This document shows positions 19,724 to 29,205 of a stretch of 64,000 nucleotides of DNA, piece after piece. Origin of the DNA: an uncultured Lachnospiraceae bacterium (GTDB lineage Bacteria > Bacillota > Clostridia > Lachnospirales > Lachnospiraceae); contig CAJUHR010000002.1 of the NCBI GenBank assembly GCA_910586255.1, forward strand, positions 136,895 to 200,894. The letters run 5' to 3'. The position numbers and the translations under genes are program-made. Within the stretch, counting starts at the first letter, position 1, and each line of letters starts with the position of its first letter. The notes under the pieces are model-generated. The model had not been told where the DNA came from, did not search any database, and worked only from the letters and a program-made list of their open reading frames with translations.

Positions 19724-20593
19724 ATGGAATCAAGACACAGCAAATATATTTTGATCGGCATGTCGCTTTTTTGTCTGGTGCTGATTTTGGTGACCTCCTT
19801 TAAGGACAGCTTTCTGGAGCCGTTGCGAACAGGCGTGGGATATTTTCTGATTCCGGTCCAGTCCGGGGTGAATCGGGCCGGAACTCTGATTTACAATGAG
19901 ATCACTGATTATCGTCAGTTTAAGGGAGCAGTGGAGGAGAACCGGCAGCTTCGGGAGCGGATTGATTCCCTTGTGGAGGAGAATACCCGCCTGCAGGCAG
20001 AGCAGTTTGAACTGGACCGTCTGCGGGAGCTGTACCAGTTAGATCAGGATTACCAGCAATACGAAAAGATCGGCGCCCGCATTATAGCCAAGGATTCCGG
20101 CGCCTGGTTTCAGGTGTTCCGCATTAACAAGGGCTCGGCCGATGGAGTTCGGGTGGATGCCAATGTGATTGCCGGCGGAGGTCTGGTTGGGATTGTAACT
20201 GATGTGGGGGCCAACTATGCCACGGTCCGCTCCATTATCGATGATGTGAGCTGGGTCAGCGGCATGGCGCAGCAGTCCGGAGACACCTGCTTTGTGGAGG
20301 GAGATCTTACCCTGTTTGCCGAGGGTCGGCTGCGCGTCAGCAAGATTACCAAGGACGGGGATATTAAGGATGGAGACAGGATCGTCACCTCCAATACCAG
20401 CTCCAAGTATCTTCCTGGGATTCTGATCGGCTATGCCACGGACATTACCACAGACGATACCCGTTTGACCAAGTCCGGCTATCTGGTTCCTGCCGCAAGA
20501 TTTAATAATCTTCAGGAGGTTTTGGTGATTTTGGAGCTGAAGGCAGACCAGATGGATGGTGAAACATTATCGGAACAGGGAGACCAGGAATGA
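19724..20593 (+). CDS. mreC: Rod shape-determining protein MreC
   Basis: A 289-residue bitopic membrane protein. One TM segment (residues 8-26) is followed by a coiled coil (about 65-105, ENRQLRERIDSLVEENTRL) and the beta-rich MreC domain. MreC organises the elongasome on the outer side of the membrane. It begins immediately after the radC stop, with GAACGAGG upstream, and overlaps mreD by 4 bp. Confidence 0.94.
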   Translation: MESRHSKYILIGMSLFCLVLILVTSFKDSFLEPLRTGVGYFLIPVQSGVNRAGTLIYNEITDYRQFKGAVEENRQLRERIDSLVEENTRLQAEQFELDRLRELYQLDQDYQQYEKIGARIIAKDSGAWFQVFRINKGSADGVRVDANVIAGGGLVGIVTDVGANYATVRSIIDDVSWVSGMAQQSGDTCFVEGDLTLFAEGRLRVSKITKDGDIKDGDRIVTSNTSSKYLPGILIGYATDITTDDTRLTKSGYLVPAARFNNLQEVLVILELKADQMDGETLSEQGDQE

Positions 20594-21096
20594 AGCGGAT
20601 TATTTTAAATATATTGCTGATGCTTTTGGCCTTTACGATTCAGAGCGGAGTGTTCCCGCTTTTGCCGTTTCTGGCCTCCACTCCCAATCTGCTTTTGATT
20701 CTGACCTTTTCCTTTGGCTTTATCTATGGAAAAAAGGCCGGTATGTGGTACGGTCTTTTGGCAGGTATTCTTCTGGATTTATTTTACAGCGGTCCCTTTG
20801 GATTTTACACTCTTTTGTATATCAATATCGGCTATGTCAACGGAATCTGTACAAAATACTATTATGAGGATTACATTACCCTGCCGCTGATATTAAGTCT
20901 GCTCAACGAGCTTGCTTACAATTTCTATATTTATGTGTTCAGTTTTCTGATCCGTAACCGGCTGGATTTCTTTTATTATTTTTGGGAGATTATTCTGCCG
21001 GAGACAATTTTCACAGTTGTGGCCACGTTATTCCTCTATCGCTCTTTTCTGTTTACCAACAGAAGGCTGGAGGAACTGGAAAAAAGGAGAGATTAG
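20590..21096 (+). CDS. mreD: Rod shape-determining protein MreD
   Basis: A 168-residue polytopic membrane protein with about five hydrophobic segments. The pattern LLLILTFSFGFIYGKKAGMWYGLLAGILLDL is typical of MreD. It is translationally coupled to mreC and followed 6 bp later by a class B PBP, the usual elongasome order. Confidence 0.92.
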   Translation: MKRIILNILLMLLAFTIQSGVFPLLPFLASTPNLLLILTFSFGFIYGKKAGMWYGLLAGILLDLFYSGPFGFYTLLYINIGYVNGICTKYYYEDYITLPLILSLLNELAYNFYIYVFSFLIRNRLDFFYYFWEIILPETIFTVVATLFLYRSFLFTNRRLEELEKRRD

Positions 21097-21102
21097 AAAG
21101 GA

Positions 21103-23982
21103 ATGTTTAAAGATTTACTGGAAATACTGCAGGAGCTCCTTCACCGTCTGGCTAAATCCCGGTTGTTTGCACTGGGACTGGCATACACGCTTATGTTTGT
21201 CATTTTGATTGTCAAGCTTTTTAACCTGCAGATCGTTGCTGGAGAAAAATATTTAAACGACTATAAAAAGCTGACTCAAAGGGAGGTGTCCATTCCCGGC
21301 ACCCGAGGAAATATTTATGACTGCAACGGATATCTCTTAGCCTACAATGAGCCTGCTTATCTGGTGACTATTCAGGATACCGGCGCTTATCCGGATGCCG
21401 CATCCATGAATGCCATGCTTTTGCGTTTGGTGAGGATTTTAAAAAAACATGGATACAGCATACAGGGCAAGCTGGAGATCGGTCTGGACGAAGCCGGAAG
21501 GATGGTGTATACCAGCAGCTCCGAGCCGGCCCGCCTTCGTTTCCTTCGGGATTATTACGGTGTCCGCTCTGTGGACAAGCTCAATGACCCGGATGGCAAA
21601 TATCCCACGGCCGTGGGGGCCCGGGAGCTTTTGGAGGATCGGTGGCAGCGTTACAGGCTGGATGAAATGAAGGATGACCGGGGCAATCCCCTTCTTTTGT
21701 CCGATGAGGAGGCGCTGGATATTTTTAATATCCGCTATACCATGTCCTTAAGCGCCTATAAAAAATACGAGGCTATTCCCATTACCTCTTACGTAGATGA
21801 GAGCACCATGATTGAAATTTTAGAAAATCAGGCTCTATTGCAGGGGGTCAATATTGAAGAGACTACCATACGCATGTACAATGACAGCATCTATTTTGCA
21901 CCTATTATCGGCTATACCGGAAAAATGCAGGAGGATCATTTGGAGGAGCTGCAAAAGATTGATCCCCGGTATGACCTGAATGATATTGTGGGGCGCACGG
22001 GCATTGAATTTCGGATGGAGGCGGAGCTGCAGGGAGAGAAGGGCTATCGGAATCTGATTGTCAACAATATGGGCAGCATCATGGAAGTGGTTTCGGAGAC
22101 AGAGCCAAAGACCGGTGACGATATTTATCTGACCATAGACCGGGAGCTTCAGATCGGCATATACCATATGATTGAACAGCAGCTGGCCGGAATTCTCGTA
22201 AACAAGCTGAAAAATTACGATGTGGAGGTAACCAGCAGCACAGATGCCTCCAAGATCGAGCTTCCCATCAAGGATGCCTATTTCCAGCTGATCAACAATA
22301 ATGTTCTTTCTTTAAATGCCATGAGCAGGGAGGACGCCTCCGGAATAGAGAGAGAGATTTACGGAAGCTTTTCCTCCAACAAAGAACGGATTTTAAACCA
22401 GCTCCGTCAGGAGCTGATGAGCGAGCACGCCACCATCATGAAGGATTTGCCGAAGGATATGATGGCCTATATGGTGTATATCTACAATTATTTGTCCGGA
22501 GACACGGTAGGTATTGTAAAGCGGGACAGCATTGATGTCAACAGCCAGGCATATCTGGCATGGAAGAGTGATGATATCAGTCTCAGGGATTATATTTATG
22601 CCGGTATTGCCGATAACTGGATTGATACTACCCGCCTGAATATTGAAAATAAATATTCCAGTGCGGATACCATCTATGAGGTGCTGGTGGACACGGTGAT
22701 GGAGGAGCTTTCCCAGGATACCAAATTTGACAAACGGATCTGCCGCTATCTGGTCAATGACGAGATTATCACCGGACGGCAGCTCTGTTTGGCTCTCTAT
22801 GCTCAGGGGGTTCTTCCCTACGATGAGCAGCAGATACAGCTTCTTGGTTCCAATGGGGAAAACTATGCCTATACCTTTATGATTGAAAGAATTTCCAATA
22901 TTGACATTACTCCAGCCCAGCTGGCTCTCGATCCCTGTACCGGAAGTGTGGTTATCACAGATGTAAATACCGGTGAGGTAAAGGCATTGGTCACCTATCC
23001 CAGCTATGATAACAATCGCTTGTCCGGTACGGTGGATGCCACTTATTTTAACCAGCTTCAGGAGGATCTGTCTCTTCCGATGTACAACAATGCCACCCAG
23101 GCCCAGAAGGCTCCCGGCTCTACCTTCAAACCGATCAGCGCCATTGCCGGCCTGGAGGAAAAGGTGGTGGAGCTTGACGAGACCATTGACTGTACCGGGG
23201 ATTACACAGAGGTAACACCGGATATCAAATGCTGGATTTACAGCGGCCATCACGGTCCTCTGGACTTGGTGGGAGGGATCCAGAACTCCTGCAACTACTA
23301 TTTTTCCGAGGTGGCTCATCGCCTTTCCACTGATGAAAACGGGGTATACTCTACGGAGCGGGGGCTGAAAACCCTGAGAAAATACGCCGCCATGTTTGGG
23401 CTTGACCGTCCCTCAGGGATAGAGATTTCCGAGGTGGAGCCGGAAATGTCCACCAAGGATCCGGAGCGTTCGGCCATGGGACAGGGCACCAACCGATACT
23501 CCAATATTCAGCTTTCCCGTTATGTGGCGGCCTTGGCAAACCGGGGCACAGTATTTGACTTAAGCCTGTTGGATAAAAGAACAAATTCTAAAGGAGAGCT
23601 GGTGGAGGATTACACTCCCAAGGTAACCGGCCATATCGATATTCAGGAGTCCACCTGGGACGCGGTACAGCAGGGAATGTACAATGTAATCTATGAGAGC
23701 TCCTCCCGCCGGATCTTTAAGGACTTGGAGGTGGAGATTGCCGGAAAAACCGGGACGGCACAGGAGGATAAGACCAGAGGAAACCATGCATTTTTTATTT
23801 CCTATGGCCCTTATGCCAATCCGGATATCAGCGTGACGGTCAATATCCCTTACGGGTATTCCTCCGCCAACGCGGCCGCTCTGGCCAAAAATGTGTATCG
23901 CTTCTATTACGGATACACGGATCTGGAATACGTAAGAAGTCATGGCGCTCTGGCGGCTTCCGATGTTACCATCGGAGACTAA
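21103..23982 (+). CDS. mrdA: Class B penicillin-binding protein (PBP2-like transpeptidase)
   Basis: A 959-residue elongation transpeptidase, much longer than E. coli PBP2 (633). A TM segment (about residues 20-42) is followed by a PBP dimerisation domain starting near RGNIYDCNGYLLAYNEP. The transpeptidase motifs are S673-T-F-K676, S729-C-N731 and K882-T-G884. The extra length is mostly between about residues 350 and 600, a large insertion before the catalytic domain that is seen in other Lachnospiraceae. It partners RodA encoded downstream. Confidence 0.93.
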   Translation: MFKDLLEILQELLHRLAKSRLFALGLAYTLMFVILIVKLFNLQIVAGEKYLNDYKKLTQREVSIPGTRGNIYDCNGYLLAYNEPAYLVTIQDTGAYPDAASMNAMLLRLVRILKKHGYSIQGKLEIGLDEAGRMVYTSSSEPARLRFLRDYYGVRSVDKLNDPDGKYPTAVGARELLEDRWQRYRLDEMKDDRGNPLLLSDEEALDIFNIRYTMSLSAYKKYEAIPITSYVDESTMIEILENQALLQGVNIEETTIRMYNDSIYFAPIIGYTGKMQEDHLEELQKIDPRYDLNDIVGRTGIEFRMEAELQGEKGYRNLIVNNMGSIMEVVSETEPKTGDDIYLTIDRELQIGIYHMIEQQLAGILVNKLKNYDVEVTSSTDASKIELPIKDAYFQLINNNVLSLNAMSREDASGIEREIYGSFSSNKERILNQLRQELMSEHATIMKDLPKDMMAYMVYIYNYLSGDTVGIVKRDSIDVNSQAYLAWKSDDISLRDYIYAGIADNWIDTTRLNIENKYSSADTIYEVLVDTVMEELSQDTKFDKRICRYLVNDEIITGRQLCLALYAQGVLPYDEQQIQLLGSNGENYAYTFMIERISNIDITPAQLALDPCTGSVVITDVNTGEVKALVTYPSYDNNRLSGTVDATYFNQLQEDLSLPMYNNATQAQKAPGSTFKPISAIAGLEEKVVELDETIDCTGDYTEVTPDIKCWIYSGHHGPLDLVGGIQNSCNYYFSEVAHRLSTDENGVYSTERGLKTLRKYAAMFGLDRPSGIEISEVEPEMSTKDPERSAMGQGTNRYSNIQLSRYVAALANRGTVFDLSLLDKRTNSKGELVEDYTPKVTGHIDIQESTWDAVQQGMYNVIYESSSRRIFKDLEVEIAGKTGTAQEDKTRGNHAFFISYGPYANPDISVTVNIPYGYSSANAAALAKNVYRFYYGYTDLEYVRSHGALAASDVTIGD

Positions 23983-24018
23983 AATGCAGTCCAAAGATTT
24001 TCAGATGTGCCTGTCGGA

Positions 24019-24091
24019 TGCCCTGTGACCACAGGGCAGGAATATTGTATTGCAGGATTCATGGAAGGAGGGCGGCGTCAGACCGCCTTCC
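24019..24091 (+). promoter_or_regulatory. Two hairpins in the minC leader
   Basis: The first has TGCCCTGTG and CACAGGGCA arms (24019-24027, 24030-24038). The second has GGAGGGCGG and CCGCCTTCC arms (24067-24075, 24083-24091; one G-T pair) around CGTCAGA. They lie between PBP2 and the minC start. Neither is followed by a T-run, so they may be RNA-processing or attenuation structures rather than terminators. Confidence 0.45.
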
Positions 24092-24108
24092 GGAAAGAGG
24101 GGAGCAGG

Positions 24109-24774
24109 TTGAAGAGCAGAGTAGTAATCAAAAGCAGCAAGTCGGGAATGTGCATTATTTTGGACCCGGATTGTACTTTCGAGGAGCTTCTGTCCGATAT
24201 CTCTGCCAAATTCAGGGAGAATGCCCGTTTTTGGGGCAGTGTCCAGATGGCACTGATGTTGGAGGGAAGAGAACTTACCGCAGGAGAGGAATTTCAGATT
24301 GTAAATGCCATTACAGACAATTCCAGCGTTGAGATTCTCTGTCTGATTGACAATGACGCCAATCGAATCGAACGGTGTGAGAAGGCTTTAAATCAAAAGC
24401 TGATGGAGCTTTCCTACCGCACCGGACAATTTTACAGAGGAGATCTTCACCGGGGAGAATCCATTGACTCAGAGGCCAGTATCGTTATTATCGGTGACGT
24501 GCTTCATGGCGCCCGGGTGGCGGCTCGGGGCAATATAATTATTCTGGGAGCCTTAAAGGGCTCTGCCCATGCAGGCATCTCAGGCAATGAGGAATCGGTG
24601 GTGGTTGCTTTGGAGATGGCGCCTCTTCAGCTGAGGATCGGCGGCTTTAGCCGGCAGTATGGAGACAAAGGCAGAAAATTAGGCAAAGGTGCCATGACAG
24701 CCTTTGTCGAAAATGACAATATTTGTACGAAACCCATAAAAAAAAGCTTTTTAAACATGATAAATTTCAATTAA
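24109..24774 (+). CDS. minC: Septum site-determining protein MinC
   Basis: Read from TTG 24109 behind AGAGGGGAG the product is 221 residues; an in-frame ATG at 24007 would add a cysteine-containing segment that does not look like MinC. The N-terminal domain covers residues 1-100. The C-terminal beta-helix is clear from GDVLHGARVAARGNIIILGALKGSAHAG. MinC blocks FtsZ assembly away from midcell when bound to MinD, encoded next. Confidence 0.93.
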   Translation: MKSRVVIKSSKSGMCIILDPDCTFEELLSDISAKFRENARFWGSVQMALMLEGRELTAGEEFQIVNAITDNSSVEILCLIDNDANRIERCEKALNQKLMELSYRTGQFYRGDLHRGESIDSEASIVIIGDVLHGARVAARGNIIILGALKGSAHAGISGNEESVVVALEMAPLQLRIGGFSRQYGDKGRKLGKGAMTAFVENDNICTKPIKKSFLNMINFN

Positions 24775-24841
24775 CACTAGCAAAAGTTGAGATTTTAATG
24801 TAGAATATAATTGTGTATTCAAATTTTTCAGGAGGCGTTCT

Positions 24842-25633
24842 ATGAGTGAAGTCATTGTAATTACTTCTGGAAAAGGCGGGGTCGGCAAGACGACAACCAC
24901 CGCCAACATCGGGACCGGCCTGGCCCTTTTAGGATTCCGTACCGTACTGATTGACACAGATATCGGTTTGCGGAATCTGGACGTGGTCATGGGACTGGAG
25001 AACCGGATTATTTACAATCTGGTCGATGTGGTGGAAGGCAACTGCCGAATGAAGCAGGCCCTGATAAAAGACAAAAGATATCCTAACCTTTACTTGCTCC
25101 CCTCGGCCCAAACCCGGGACAAGACCGCAGTGAATCCGGGGCAGATGCGTAAGCTGACGGAGGATATGAAGGAGGATTTCGACTATATACTGTTGGATTG
25201 TCCCGCTGGTATTGAGCAGGGGTTTCAGAATGCTATTGCCGGTGCGGACCGGGCGCTGGTGGTAACTACGCCGGAGGTGTCTGCCATTCGGGATGCAGAT
25301 CGGATTATCGGTCTTTTGGAGGCAGCAGACATGCAGGTGGTGGATCTGGTGATTAACCGGATTCGCATGGACATGGTCCGCCGGGGAGATATGATGTCCA
25401 TCGATGATGTGGCCGATATTCTGGCAGTCAACATCATTGGCGCGGTTCCTGATGATGAGGATATTGTTGTATCTACCAATCAGGGAGAGCCTCTGGTGGA
25501 CACGGATTCTCTGGCCGGACAAGCCTTTTTGAACATCTGCAAAAGAATTTCCGGGGAGGCGGTTCCTCTGCTGGATTTGAATCCACAGCGCGGGCTCCTT
25601 TTGAGGCTTTCTGATTTTTTGAAACGGGCATAG
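24842..25633 (+). CDS. minD: Septum site-determining ATPase MinD
   Basis: A 263-residue deviant-Walker ATPase. The motif GKGGVGKTTTTANIG is at residues 10-24, with DTDIGLRNLDVVMGLE and LLDCPAGIE. The C-terminus LRLSDFLKRA looks like the amphipathic membrane-targeting helix. AGGAGG lies 9 bp before the ATG. It belongs with minC and minE. Confidence 0.97.
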   Translation: MSEVIVITSGKGGVGKTTTTANIGTGLALLGFRTVLIDTDIGLRNLDVVMGLENRIIYNLVDVVEGNCRMKQALIKDKRYPNLYLLPSAQTRDKTAVNPGQMRKLTEDMKEDFDYILLDCPAGIEQGFQNAIAGADRALVVTTPEVSAIRDADRIIGLLEAADMQVVDLVINRIRMDMVRRGDMMSIDDVADILAVNIIGAVPDDEDIVVSTNQGEPLVDTDSLAGQAFLNICKRISGEAVPLLDLNPQRGLLLRLSDFLKRA

Positions 25634-25644
25634 GAGGGCAGTTG

Positions 25645-25938
25645 ATGAGGCGGATGTTTTGTTTTCACAAAAGCAATTCCGGTGAAATCGCCAGAAGCCG
25701 TCTGAAGCTGGTTCTGGCAGCGGATCAGTCCGGTTGCAATCCCGGCTTGGTTGAGAGCATTCGGGATGAGCTCATCCGGGTGCTGTCCCGTTATATGGAA
25801 TTTGATTCCAGAAAGGTGGATCTCTGCCTGACCCAGATGGAATGTGCCGGAACCGGTGAATTGATACCGGCCCTTTCGGCAAGGATTCCTATCTGTCGGT
25901 TTCCCAATATGAGGAATGAAGGAAATGACGTTATTTGA
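25645..25938 (+). CDS. minE: Cell division topological specificity factor MinE
   Basis: A 97-residue MinE starting at ATG 25645, seven bases after AGGAGG; the TTG at 25642 is less well spaced. AGEIARSRLKLVL-like residues near the N-terminus (SGEIARSRLKLVLAADQ) form the MinD-binding segment. Its 3' end overlaps rodA by up to 23 bp. The presence of MinE with MinCD implies an oscillating or gradient Min system rather than a purely DivIVA-anchored one. Confidence 0.92.
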   Translation: MRRMFCFHKSNSGEIARSRLKLVLAADQSGCNPGLVESIRDELIRVLSRYMEFDSRKVDLCLTQMECAGTGELIPALSARIPICRFPNMRNEGNDVI

Positions 25939-27046
25939 TTATCACTTCAAAAATTACAATTATCGATTAATTGTCTATATACTGACGTTAAATATACTGG
26001 GTGTCCTGGTGATTAACAGCGCTACCGGCCAGGACAGCGCCCTGGTAAATAAGCAGATCCTGGGGATTGGGGTAGGCCTTATCATTGCCGTTTTCTTATC
26101 CCTTTTGGACTATCATAAAATTACATCTATGGCGACTCTGGTTTACATTGCCTGTGTGGTCGGACTACTGGCTGTACTGTTTTTTGGCGAAAATGTAAAC
26201 AATGCTACACGATGGTTGAAGCTTCCCGGTATCGGTCAGATTCAGCCATCGGAATTTGTAAAGGTAGGTCTGATTGTGTTTTTTTCCTGGTTTTTTAACA
26301 AAAAACAGGAAAAGCTCAATTATCTTACTACCCTGTTGCTGGCCGGCACTCTGTTGCTGGTAGTATTCGGGCTGATATATGAGGAGCCGGATCTTTCCAC
26401 CGGCCTGGTGATTATTTTTGTTTTTACATGTATGTTGTTTGCCGCGGGATTAAGCTATCGATGGATTTGGGGAGGCTTAGCGGTAATGGTTCCCGTTGGG
26501 ACCCTGTTTATCTACCTGCTTCAATATGACAGGGTGCCGTTTTTAAAAGGTTATCAGGCACGGAGAATACTGGCATTTTTCTTTAAAGAAAAATATGCAG
26601 AGGCGAATCTTCAGCAGGACAATTCCATTATGGCCATTGGTTCTGGAATGCTTCACGGAAAGGGGCTAAATTACACGGCCAATTCCGTCAAAAACGGAAA
26701 TTTCCTGTCAGAGGAGCAGACAGATTTCATTTTCGCCGTTATTGGAGAAGAGCTTGGTTTTGTGGGGTGTACAATGGTAATTATTATGATTGCCCTGATT
26801 GTCTTTGAATGTCTCATTATGGCAGCAAAGGCAAAGGATATGGCAGGTCGGCTTCTCTGTGTAGGTATGGCCGCGCTGCTGGCTTTTCAGAGCTTTTCCA
26901 ATATTGCTGTGGCAACCGGTGTGTTTCCTAATACCGGTTTGCCTCTTCCCTTTATCAGCTATGGGGTAAGTTCTCTGTTAAGTATGTATATAGGAATTGG
27001 ATTAACCCTTAATGCCGGACTTCAAAGAAAAATCAGTAACTATTAA
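25925..27046 (+). CDS. rodA: RodA/FtsW SEDS glycosyltransferase
   Basis: About 373 residues and roughly ten TM helices. The SEDS signatures are GRPT-like WLKLPGIGQIQPSEFVK and the C-terminal VATGVFPNTGLPLPFISYG. The start at ATG 25925 has GAGGA at a good distance; ATG 25916 is too close to it. RodA polymerises lipid II in the elongasome together with the PBP2 encoded upstream. Context favours RodA over FtsW. Confidence 0.92.
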   Translation: MTLFDYHFKNYNYRLIVYILTLNILGVLVINSATGQDSALVNKQILGIGVGLIIAVFLSLLDYHKITSMATLVYIACVVGLLAVLFFGENVNNATRWLKLPGIGQIQPSEFVKVGLIVFFSWFFNKKQEKLNYLTTLLLAGTLLLVVFGLIYEEPDLSTGLVIIFVFTCMLFAAGLSYRWIWGGLAVMVPVGTLFIYLLQYDRVPFLKGYQARRILAFFFKEKYAEANLQQDNSIMAIGSGMLHGKGLNYTANSVKNGNFLSEEQTDFIFAVIGEELGFVGCTMVIIMIALIVFECLIMAAKAKDMAGRLLCVGMAALLAFQSFSNIAVATGVFPNTGLPLPFISYGVSSLLSMYIGIGLTLNAGLQRKISNY

Positions 27047-27061
27047 AGGAGGGTTCTACTT

Positions 27062-27457
27062 ATGAATATCGGTTTGATTGCACATGATGCGAAGAAAAAA
27101 CTGATGCAGAATTTTTGTATTGCTTACAGGGGGATTTTAAACAAGCATGAGCTTTTTGCAACAGGAACTACCGGGAGACTGGTAGAAGAAGTGACTAATT
27201 TAAATATTCACAAATATCTGGCAGGACATCTGGGCGGGCAGCAGCAGATTGCGGCGCAGATTGAACACAATGAGATGGATCTTGTGATTTTTCTCAGGGA
27301 TCCTCTAACATCCAAGTCCCATGAACCGGATGTAAACAGTGTTGTCAGGCTTTGCGACACCTACAATATTCCCCTTGCCACCAACTTAGCCACGGCAGAG
27401 CTGCTGATTAAAGCTCTTGACCGTGGAGATCTGGAGTGGAGGGAGATTTACCGATAG
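27062..27457 (+). CDS. mgsA: Methylglyoxal synthase
   Basis: A 131-residue enzyme turning dihydroxyacetone phosphate into methylglyoxal. Family marks are IGLIAHDAKKKLM, ATGTTGRLV, the GGQQQIAAQI segment and FLRDPLTSKSHEPDV. It follows rodA by 15 bp with AAAGGAGGG ahead of the start. The position at the end of the min-rod cluster is conserved in Clostridia. Confidence 0.96.
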   Translation: MNIGLIAHDAKKKLMQNFCIAYRGILNKHELFATGTTGRLVEEVTNLNIHKYLAGHLGGQQQIAAQIEHNEMDLVIFLRDPLTSKSHEPDVNSVVRLCDTYNIPLATNLATAELLIKALDRGDLEWREIYR

Positions 27458-27468
27458 GAGAAACTATC

Positions 27469-28512
27469 TTGGAGCAATGTTACAGCAAACGGCACAATGT
27501 GTTTTACAATCATTTTGCCAGAATCATTATGTTACTCATGACTGGAATACTGATAACCGGTCTGTTTCTTGCGGGATGTAACCGCGCGGAAGATGAAGAA
27601 AACGAACTTTCCTATCCCTTGCAGGAGCGGTTAGATTCACTGGAGGCTCTGTATCCGCCGGATATTTGCCGGGCAGAGCTCTACGCCTCCGGACTCTGTG
27701 TGGTCACAGATGACGTACCGTCCCCGGAGGAGGCAGTAGGGGCAGAGGCGGCCGCCGTGTTTTCCCTGGATGATCATCAGGTGCTTTTGGAGAGAAATGC
27801 CTTTGAGCGGCTTTATCCGGCCAGCATTACCAAAGTAATGACGGCTCTTGTGGCTATTCGCCATGGAGATCTTCAGGATGAGAGCCGTCTCCATCAGAAG
27901 GTAACCATTGGTCAGGAGGCGGTCATCACTGAATCAGGGGCATCCCTCTGTCATATTAATCCGGGGGATACTCTTACTATGGAGCAGCTTCTGTATGGTC
28001 TGATGCTTCCTTCCGGAAATGACGCGGGGGCAGCAATTGCCATGCACATTTCCGGCAGTATGGAAGAGTTTGCACGGCTTATGAATCAGGAGGCAAGGGC
28101 TATCGGAGCTACAGACACCCACTTTGTGAATCCCCATGGTTTGCACGATGAACAGCACTACACTACAGCCTATGATCTCTATCTGATTTTCCAGGAGGCT
28201 TTAAAGGAGCCCCTCTTTTGCAAGCTTATTTCCACAGCCGAGTATACGGCTCAGTATACAGATGCACAGGGACAGCCCAAGAGCCAGACCTGGAACAACA
28301 GCAATCAATATCTTACCGGTCAGCAGACCATGCCTGGCGGCCTGTCTGTTTTAGGCGGCAAAACCGGCACTACCAAAGCAGCGGGAAGCTGTTTGATTAT
28401 GGGAAGCCGCGATGAACAGGGCCATGAATTTATTTCCGTGGTGCTGAAAGCAGAAAACCGTCAGGCTCTGTATCGGGATATGTCAAATATAATTTGGAAA
28501 ATTGTCAATTAG
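27469..28512 (+). CDS. D-alanyl-D-alanine carboxypeptidase lipoprotein
   Basis: Read from TTG 27469 (TAGGAG 8 bp ahead) the product is 347 residues. It has a lipobox LAGC (Cys37) instead of a plain signal peptide, so it should be lipid-anchored. Serine-peptidase S11 motifs are S119-I-T-K122, S182-G-N184 and K298-T-G300. There is no obvious C-terminal amphipathic anchor, which fits lipid anchoring. The predicted job is trimming pentapeptides in the wall. The ATG at 27436 inside mgsA is an alternative. Confidence 0.9.
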   Translation: MEQCYSKRHNVFYNHFARIIMLLMTGILITGLFLAGCNRAEDEENELSYPLQERLDSLEALYPPDICRAELYASGLCVVTDDVPSPEEAVGAEAAAVFSLDDHQVLLERNAFERLYPASITKVMTALVAIRHGDLQDESRLHQKVTIGQEAVITESGASLCHINPGDTLTMEQLLYGLMLPSGNDAGAAIAMHISGSMEEFARLMNQEARAIGATDTHFVNPHGLHDEQHYTTAYDLYLIFQEALKEPLFCKLISTAEYTAQYTDAQGQPKSQTWNNSNQYLTGQQTMPGGLSVLGGKTGTTKAAGSCLIMGSRDEQGHEFISVVLKAENRQALYRDMSNIIWKIVN

Positions 28513-28515
28513 TGA

Positions 28516-28544
28516 TTGCTTAATTCGCAGAATTATACTATAAT
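28516..28544 (+). promoter_or_regulatory. Predicted sigma-A promoter
   Basis: TTGCTT (28516-28521), a 17-bp spacer and TATAAT (28539-28544), 59 bp before the ATG of the gene at 28603. Confidence 0.6.
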
Positions 28545-28602
28545 TATTTTATGATGATTAGACTTTTTATACAAATCCAATAAGCCTAAGGAGGAGATTA
28601 AT

Positions 28603-29022
28603 ATGGTGCAGATTATTGCAGGCAACAAGGGAAAAGGAAAGACCAAGCATCTGTTGGATATGGCCAACAGTTCTATTAAGACGGCGGAGGGGTCCATCGT
28701 CTATCTGGATAAAAGCTCCAAACATATGTATGAATTAAATAACCGGATCCGTCTGATCAATGTAAACGAGTTTCCTATTGGCAATAGCCAGGGGTTTATC
28801 GGTTTTATCAGCGGCATAATTTCTCAGGATCACGATATTGAGACCATGTTTTTGGACAGCTTTTTGAAGCTTGCCTGCTTAGAGGGAGAGGACATCAGCG
28901 AAACCATTGCAGTTCTGGAAAAGCTCAGCGCCAAATATAGCGTGAACTTTGTACTTAGCATTTCCATGGATTCCCATGAAATGCCTGAGTCCATACAGAA
29001 GGACGTGATTATTTCACTGTAA
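28603..29022 (+). CDS. Conserved protein with P-loop-like N-terminus, unknown function
   Basis: A 139-residue soluble protein that I recognise only as conserved in Lachnospiraceae. The N-terminus MVQIIAGNKGKGKTKHLLDMAN looks like a Walker A motif (GNKGKGKT). The segment IETMFLDSFLKLA could be a Walker B-like strand. It lacks the rest of a full ATPase domain. It has its own promoter and is closed by a terminator, between a wall carboxypeptidase and the HlyD-yggS-sepF set. A role near cell division is only contextual. Confidence 0.75.
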   Translation: MVQIIAGNKGKGKTKHLLDMANSSIKTAEGSIVYLDKSSKHMYELNNRIRLINVNEFPIGNSQGFIGFISGIISQDHDIETMFLDSFLKLACLEGEDISETIAVLEKLSAKYSVNFVLSISMDSHEMPESIQKDVIISL

Positions 29023-29034
29023 GAATAGATACAA

Positions 29035-29068
29035 AGGAGGACTTGAAAAGCAGGTCCTCTTCTTTTTT
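29035..29068 (+). terminator. Rho-independent terminator
   Basis: The arms AGGAGGAC and GTCCTCTT (one G-T pair) enclose a loop TTGAAAAGCAG and are followed by TTCTTTTTT. It ends the gene at 28603. The following 137 bp up to 29205 hold no gene that I can support. Confidence 0.75.
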
Positions 29069-29205
29069 GCGTTCTTTCTTGCACTTTTTGCCATTTGCTT
29101 TTATAATGAGGGAAGGATATGGCAGAGCCGGACAAGAAGATGTCCCCCGTGAACAGTAACCTTTTAAGAGGGTAGTGGAGAGAATTTGCCGGAGGGAAAG
29201 ATATT

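Noticed and set aside
24787..24811. minD promoter TTGAGA ... TATAAT
   Set aside because: The spacer is only 13 bp; the TATAAT may be used with another -35 but nothing convincing is visible.
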